A DNA stretch of 64,000 nucleotides from Geodermatophilus sabuli. Its GTDB lineage: Bacteria; Actinomycetota; Actinomycetes; Mycobacteriales; Geodermatophilaceae. Location: positions 1 to 64,000 of the forward strand of contig NZ_JAAGWF010000030.1 of the NCBI RefSeq assembly GCF_010686765.1. Reading direction: 5' to 3'. The position numbers and the translations under genes are program-made. The notes beneath the pieces were generated by a model that had not been told where the DNA came from, searched no databases, and worked only from the letters and a program-made list of their open reading frames with translations. Shown here one piece after another: positions 61,380 to 64,000 of this stretch. Position 1 is the stretch's first letter; every line of letters begins with the position of its first letter.

Positions 61380-63374
61380 ATGGAACGCAAGAAGATCTTC
61401 CGGTCCGTGTGGTTCTGGGTCGTCCTCGTCGTCCTCCTGGCGTTGGCGCTCTCCTCCCTGTTCCGCGGCAACGGCGGCTTCACTGAGGTCTCCACCGCGA
61501 CCGCGATCGAGCAGATCACCGACGGCAACGTCGACTCGGTCACGATCAACGACAAGGAACAGACGCTCGAGCTGGACCTGAGCAACCCGGTCGAGGGCAG
61601 CGACAAGATCATCGCTTCCTTCCCGCTGGGCGCCTCCGACGACGTCTTCGACCTCGTGTCGGGCCTCGGTGACGGCAACGGCGACGGCGTCGACTTCGAC
61701 ACCAACGTCACGCAGGACAGCGTCCTGGTCAGCATCCTGATCAGCTTCCTGCCGTTCGTGATCCTGCTGCTCCTCCTGTTCTGGCTGTTCAACTCCATGC
61801 AGGGTGGCGGCCGGGGCGTCATGGCCTTCGGCAAGTCCAAGGCCAAGCAGGTCACCAAGGACACCCCCAAGACGACGTTCGCCGACGTCGCGGGCGCCGA
61901 CGAGGCGATCGAGGAACTGCAGGAGATCAAGGACTTCCTCGCCAACCCGGTGAAGTTCCAGGCCGTCGGCGCGAAGATCCCCAAGGGCGTGCTGCTGTTC
62001 GGCCCGCCCGGCACCGGCAAGACCCTGCTGGCCCGCGCCGTCGCCGGTGAGGCCGCCGTGCCGTTCTTCTCCATCTCCGGCTCGGACTTCGTCGAGATGT
62101 TCGTCGGCGTCGGGGCCAGCCGTGTCCGCGACCTGTTCGAGCAGGCGAAGCAGAACGCGCCGGCGATCATCTTCGTCGACGAGATCGACGCCGTCGGCCG
62201 GCACCGCGGGGCCGGCATGGGCGGCGGCCACGACGAGCGCGAGCAGACGCTCAACCAGATGCTCGTCGAGATGGACGGCTTCGACGTCAAGGGCGGCGTC
62301 ATCATGATCGCCGCGACCAACCGGCCGGACATCCTCGACCCGGCGCTGCTGCGCCCGGGCCGCTTCGACCGGCAGATCGCCGTCGACCGGCCCGACCTGC
62401 TCGGCCGCAAGGCGATCCTCAGCGTGCACGCCAAGGGCAAGCCGCTCGCGCCCGACGTCGACCTCGAGACCGTGGCCCGCCGGACGCCGGGGTTCACCGG
62501 CGCCGACCTGGCCAACGTGCTCAACGAGGGCGCGCTGCTCACCGCGCGCAACAACGGCTCGGTCATCACCGACGAGACGCTGGAGGAGGCGATCGACCGG
62601 GTCATCGCCGGTCCCGAGCGCAAGACGCGGGCGATGAGCGAGAAGGAGAAGAAGGTCACCGCCTACCACGAGGGAGGGCACGCCCTCGTGGCGCACGCGC
62701 TGCCCAACCTGGACCCGGTGCACAAGGTGACGATCCTGCCGCGCGGTCGCTCGCTCGGGCACACGCTCGTGCTGCCGACCGAGGACAAGTACACCCAGAC
62801 CCGCTCGGAGATGATCGACACCCTGGCCTACGCGCTGGGCGGCCGGGCGGCCGAGGAGCTGGTGTTCCACGAGCCGACGACCGGTGCCGGCAACGACATC
62901 GAGAAGGCCACCGCGATGGCCCGGGCGATGGTCACCCAGTACGGCATGAGCGCCAAGCTCGGCGCGGTGAAGTACGGCAGCAACGACGCCGAGCCGTTCA
63001 TGGGCCGGGACATGCACTCCCGCCCGGACTACTCCGAGGCCGTCGCCGCCGACATCGACGCCGAGATCCGGGCGCTGATCGAGGCCGCGCACGACGAGGC
63101 GTGGGAGATCCTGGTGGAGTACCGCGCCGTCCTCGACCAGCTCGTGCTCGAGTTGATCGAGCGGGAGACCCTGTCCAAGGAGGACATGGCCCGGATCTGC
63201 GCGCCGGTCATCAAGCGGCCCTCGCTCGCGCCCTACAACGGCTTCGGCAAGCGGACGCCGTCGGACCAGCCGCCGGTGCTCACCCCGTCGGAGCTGGCCG
63301 TCGCCAACGGCAACGGGCACGTCGGCGAGGGCGCGACCGCGGTCAGCGTGGCGAAGACCCCCTCGCAGCAGTGA
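61380..63374 (+). CDS. ftsH: ATP-dependent zinc metalloprotease FtsH
   Basis: A 664-residue membrane AAA+ protease. Two transmembrane helices (about 9-28 and 117-138) flank a small extracellular domain. Walker A GPPGTGKT is at 208-215, Walker B IIFVDEID at 263-270, SRH around [18 protein letters not shown], and the zinc motif HEGGH at 430-434 with a later Asp ligand. It degrades misfolded and short-lived membrane proteins. The C-terminal Pro/Ser-rich tail is species-specific. Overlaps folE by four bases. Confidence 0.97.
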   Translation: MERKKIFRSVWFWVVLVVLLALALSSLFRGNGGFTEVSTATAIEQITDGNVDSVTINDKEQTLELDLSNPVEGSDKIIASFPLGASDDVFDLVSGLGDGNGDGVDFDTNVTQDSVLVSILISFLPFVILLLLLFWLFNSMQGGGRGVMAFGKSKAKQVTKDTPKTTFADVAGADEAIEELQEIKDFLANPVKFQAVGAKIPKGVLLFGPPGTGKTLLARAVAGEAAVPFFSISGSDFVEMFVGVGASRVRDLFEQAKQNAPAIIFVDEIDAVGRHRGAGMGGGHDEREQTLNQMLVEMDGFDVKGGVIMIAATNRPDILDPALLRPGRFDRQIAVDRPDLLGRKAILSVHAKGKPLAPDVDLETVARRTPGFTGADLANVLNEGALLTARNNGSVITDETLEEAIDRVIAGPERKTRAMSEKEKKVTAYHEGGHALVAHALPNLDPVHKVTILPRGRSLGHTLVLPTEDKYTQTRSEMIDTLAYALGGRAAEELVFHEPTTGAGNDIEKATAMARAMVTQYGMSAKLGAVKYGSNDAEPFMGRDMHSRPDYSEAVAADIDAEIRALIEAAHDEAWEILVEYRAVLDQLVLELIERETLSKEDMARICAPVIKRPSLAPYNGFGKRTPSDQPPVLTPSELAVANGNGHVGEGATAVSVAKTPSQQ

Positions 63375-63991
63375 GCGAGCTCCCGGCCGAGCCGGCCGAC
63401 AACCTGCTGACCGTGCCCCGACGGGGGGTCGACGAGGCCCGCGCCGCGGCCGCCGTCCGGGAGCTGCTGCTCGCAGTGGGGGAGGACCCCGACCGCCCGG
63501 GGCTGCGGGACACCCCGAACCGGGTGGCCCGGGCCTACGCGGAGACCTTCGCCGGTCTCTGGCAGGACCCCTCGACGATCCTCGCGACCACCTTCGACGA
63601 GGACCACGACGAGATGGTGCTGGTCAAGGACATCCCGATGTACTCGACCTGCGAACACCACCTGGTGCCCTTCCACGGGGTCGCGCACGTCGGGTACATC
63701 CCCGGGGCCGACGGCAAGGTGACCGGGCTGTCCAAGCTGGCCCGGCTCGTGGAGGTCTACGCCCGTCGCCCGCAGGTGCAGGAGCGGATGACCAGCCAGA
63801 TCGCCGACGCGCTCGACGGGGTCCTCATGCCCCGGGGCGTGCTGGTCGTCATCGAGGCCGAGCACCTGTGCATGGCCATGCGCGGCATCCGCAAGCCCGG
63901 CGCCACCACGGTCACCTCCGCCGTGCGCGGCATCTTCCGGGTCAACGCGGCGACCCGCAGCGAGGCCATGAGCCTCGTGCTGGGACGGTGA
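63371..63991 (+). CDS. folE: GTP cyclohydrolase I
   Basis: A 206-residue enzyme that makes dihydroneopterin triphosphate, first step of folate synthesis. [13 protein letters not shown] holds zinc ligands C94 and H97, and EHLCMAMRG supplies C167. The [11 protein letters not shown] motif is at 47-57. GTG start coupled to ftsH; its stop overlaps the next start (GTGA), the folP position in mycobacteria. Confidence 0.96.
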   Translation: MSELPAEPADNLLTVPRRGVDEARAAAAVRELLLAVGEDPDRPGLRDTPNRVARAYAETFAGLWQDPSTILATTFDEDHDEMVLVKDIPMYSTCEHHLVPFHGVAHVGYIPGADGKVTGLSKLARLVEVYARRPQVQERMTSQIADALDGVLMPRGVLVVIEAEHLCMAMRGIRKPGATTVTSAVRGIFRVNAATRSEAMSLVLGR

Positions 63992-64000
63992 GCGCGCTCG
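63988..64000 (+). CDS. Start of the next gene, probably folP (partial)
   Basis: GTGAGCGCGCTCG begins with a GTG that overlaps the folE stop in the GTGA pattern used throughout. Only four codons are visible. The identity as dihydropteroate synthase is inferred from the conserved ftsH-folE-folP order in actinobacteria. Confidence 0.35.

Overview
The window reads as chromosome of a very high-GC actinobacterium. Nearly every gene has G or C at third codon positions, GTG starts are as common as ATG, and neighbouring genes often share GTGA or ATGA stop/start overlaps. Family composition fits Geodermatophilaceae or a close relative (Blastococcus, Geodermatophilus, Modestobacter), but that is inference from gene content, not a search. 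There is no rRNA, CRISPR array, prophage or transposase; one tRNA-Thr(CGT) is present.

Layout. 0-3.8 kb: epoxide-hydrolase-like protein, holin-like membrane protein and acetyl-CoA synthetase, an order known from mycobacteria (ephE / Rv3669 / acs). 3.9-33 kb: mixed accessory DNA. It holds a SoxR module (soxR divergent from an SDR and a QueA-like gene across a consensus SoxR box), a DOPA-dioxygenase-like protein, two ABC exporters, cobA/cysG-like and cobT, a membrane-protein/wHTH pair, an ECF41-type sigma factor with a DCC thiol oxidoreductase and a divergent FAD oxidoreductase, a PemK/MazF-like protein, a PAS-ANTAR regulator, a MocR-type regulator, peptide deformylase, an MFS transporter next to an orphan MftD-like flavoprotein, and cobS with a phosphoglycerate-mutase-like phosphatase. 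33-40 kb: a tad pilus locus (ssd, tadA, tadB, tadC, flp-like, two tadE-like genes) next to a degenerate Fic-like protein and a HAD phosphatase, as in M. tuberculosis Rv3654c-Rv3662c. 40-54.7 kb: MrfA-like helicase, H+-pyrophosphatase, a WXG100-like/DUF1023 hydrolase pair, topA, methyltransferases, a second membrane-protein/wHTH pair, tmk and holB. 54.8-64 kb: tRNA-Thr, an MBL-CobU fusion, ppa, dacB, a DUF2342 metallopeptidase, tilS, hpt, ftsH, folE and the first codons of the next gene, probably folP; this matches the mycobacterial order Rv3628-Rv3608c.

Themes. (1) Corrinoid genes are scattered over four places (cobA/cysG and cobT at 10.6-13.0 kb, cobS and a possible cobC at 31.8-33.2 kb, cobU at 55 kb). 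(2) Many genes have a TAnnnT hexamer 6-10 bases before the start codon, which suggests leaderless transcripts. (3) A short repeat family (GAGGACC...CCCCCACC...CGCAGGCTC...) sits directly after the stop codons of at least six genes. (4) The clearest regulatory finds are the SoxR box at 6365-6382 and two divergent, identically spaced ECF41-like promoters at 17245-17302. (5) Two genes, cobT and tmk, appear to have no ordinary start codon at the place their families require one.
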